In this document: piece by piece, positions 1-64,000 of the stretch
How the letters are laid out: each line of letters opens with the position of its first letter
Numbering within the stretch: the stretch's first letter is position 1
DNA from: Chrysogorgia sp. JL179-B06
Taxonomy: Eukaryota > Cnidaria > Anthozoa > Scleralcyonacea > Chrysogorgiidae
DNA length: 64,000 nt
Assembly: GCA_035772405.1 (NCBI GenBank)
Contig: JAYKKM010000122.1
Coordinates: 1,997,501 to 2,061,500 of the forward strand
Reading direction: 5' to 3'
Program-made: the position numbers and the translations under genes
Notes under the pieces: generated by a model
The model's database searches: none
What the model was told of the DNA's origin: nothing
Seen by the model: the letters and a program-made list of their open reading frames with translations, nothing else

Positions 1-398
1 CGGAGGTTTTTGAGAGGTATTGTATTTGCTTAGAAATAAATCAGGCATGTTGACTCATCGTGCCTTGGTGGGAACGATAGAGATACAGTATATACAGTAT
101 TAACAGAAAAATAATAAATCTAAAACGCGAACACGTTTTTATTATTTGATCATTTAAGATAAGAAATATGTTGTTTTTGGAGTTCCTGAATGAAAGGAGA
201 ACTACCAAATTCTAGCAAATACAGTTTTAAAGGTGTTGATTTTTTGTTAAATTATTAGCTTCTACAGTTAGTTATTATTGTACATGCAAAAATTCGAGAG
301 TTGTAACTCGAGAACCGAGTGCGCGGTGAGAATTTTGCCGAAATAAGCATACACTGTATATCATAAGACGTAACAATTAATGTATATATTTTAGTTAC
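1..398. other. Intron downstream of e31
   Basis: AT-rich intronic sequence. I see no ORF, repeat array or recognisable element. Confidence 0.6.
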
Positions 399-63614
<63,216 letters not shown>

Positions 63615-64000
63615 CTTATAATAATAATAATTATTCGGTTATAATTTAATGATTCGGTTGTGGTCGTACAGTTTACAAAACATTCAAAAAACTAAAACAT
63701 TTTGATAACTTGACATTGTAATTTTGTCTTATATACAATAAACAAGTAATCATATGATTTTACTCATGCATGTAATTAAGGATTTACACTTTTGCCAAAT
63801 TGCACTCGCCTAACGGCTCAATTATGGCACAATTTTCAAATATCACTCGTAGTGTAAATCCTTAATTGCACTCGCTATCATATGATTACCTACACTACCA
63901 CTAATAAAATAATAATAGTAAAATAATATAATATAATAATGATAATGTAAACTTCATTTTATTGATAATTAATAATTAATTTACAATGATAAACCTCACT
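63615..64000. other. Start of the intron upstream of e1, with a palindrome
   Basis: AT-rich. A fold-back at 63746-63889 has arms GTAATCATATGATTTTACTC / TATCATATGATTAC and AAGGATTTACACT / AGTGTAAATCCTT. No exon is seen. Confidence 0.65.

Overview
The window is animal nuclear DNA from one giant, intron-rich gene on the minus strand that runs past both ends. The interspersed repeats point to a non-bilaterian marine invertebrate, most likely a cnidarian (coral or anemone-like): GIY-YIG-type Penelope-like elements, CR1-like LINE ends, tRNA-derived SINEs, many fold-back and TTAA-flanked elements. The organism call is an inference from repeat style, not a database match. There are no operons, CRISPR arrays or intact tRNA or rRNA genes.

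Host gene: I resolve 31 minus-strand exons, numbered e1 (63614) to e31 (399) in transcript order. Joined, they give 12,304 nt, or 4,100 complete codons plus a partial codon at each end. Every junction is in frame with a GT donor and an AG acceptor. The product is about 37 consecutive spectrin repeats of roughly 109 residues. Repeats such as those in e19 and e26/e27 resemble the rod of spectraplakins (MACF1/dystonin/Shot), so a spectraplakin rod is the favoured call, with nesprin as the alternative. The N-terminal actin-binding/plakin part would lie beyond 64000 and the EF-hand/GAS2 end below position 1; neither is visible here.

Rod architecture: exons e1-e17 (63614 to 21610) form a higher-order array. 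Four repeat types (A, B, C, D) recur in the same order six times, with units of 438, 440, 440, 442, 437 and 430 codons. Within each unit a different subset of the A/B, B/C and C/D introns is missing, while the D/A intron is always present. The remaining rod (e18-e31) is less regular, mostly one repeat per exon, with one repeat split over two exons (e26/e27).

Introns: 0-17 kb carries fold-back elements, a GAT-rich satellite, SINEs, TTAA elements and CR1 tails. A 24-bp minisatellite forms arrays at 12.3-12.8 kb and 18.5-19.6 kb. The 25.8-36.5 kb intron holds a LINE end, a possible doublecortin-like pseudo-exon, composite SINEs, a long TA tract and orphan ORFs. A degraded Penelope-like element fills 39.6-41.3 kb. 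A piggyBac-like element is at 44.35-44.80 kb, and a decayed CR1-like LINE with a 23-bp tandem tail lies at 51.2-52.5 kb. The 53.2-62.0 kb intron holds a 5'-truncated Penelope-like element (RT tail plus GIY-YIG) whose 3' UTR is split by a 2.4-kb long-TIR transposon; just beyond it is a sequence that folds as a minimal hammerhead ribozyme.
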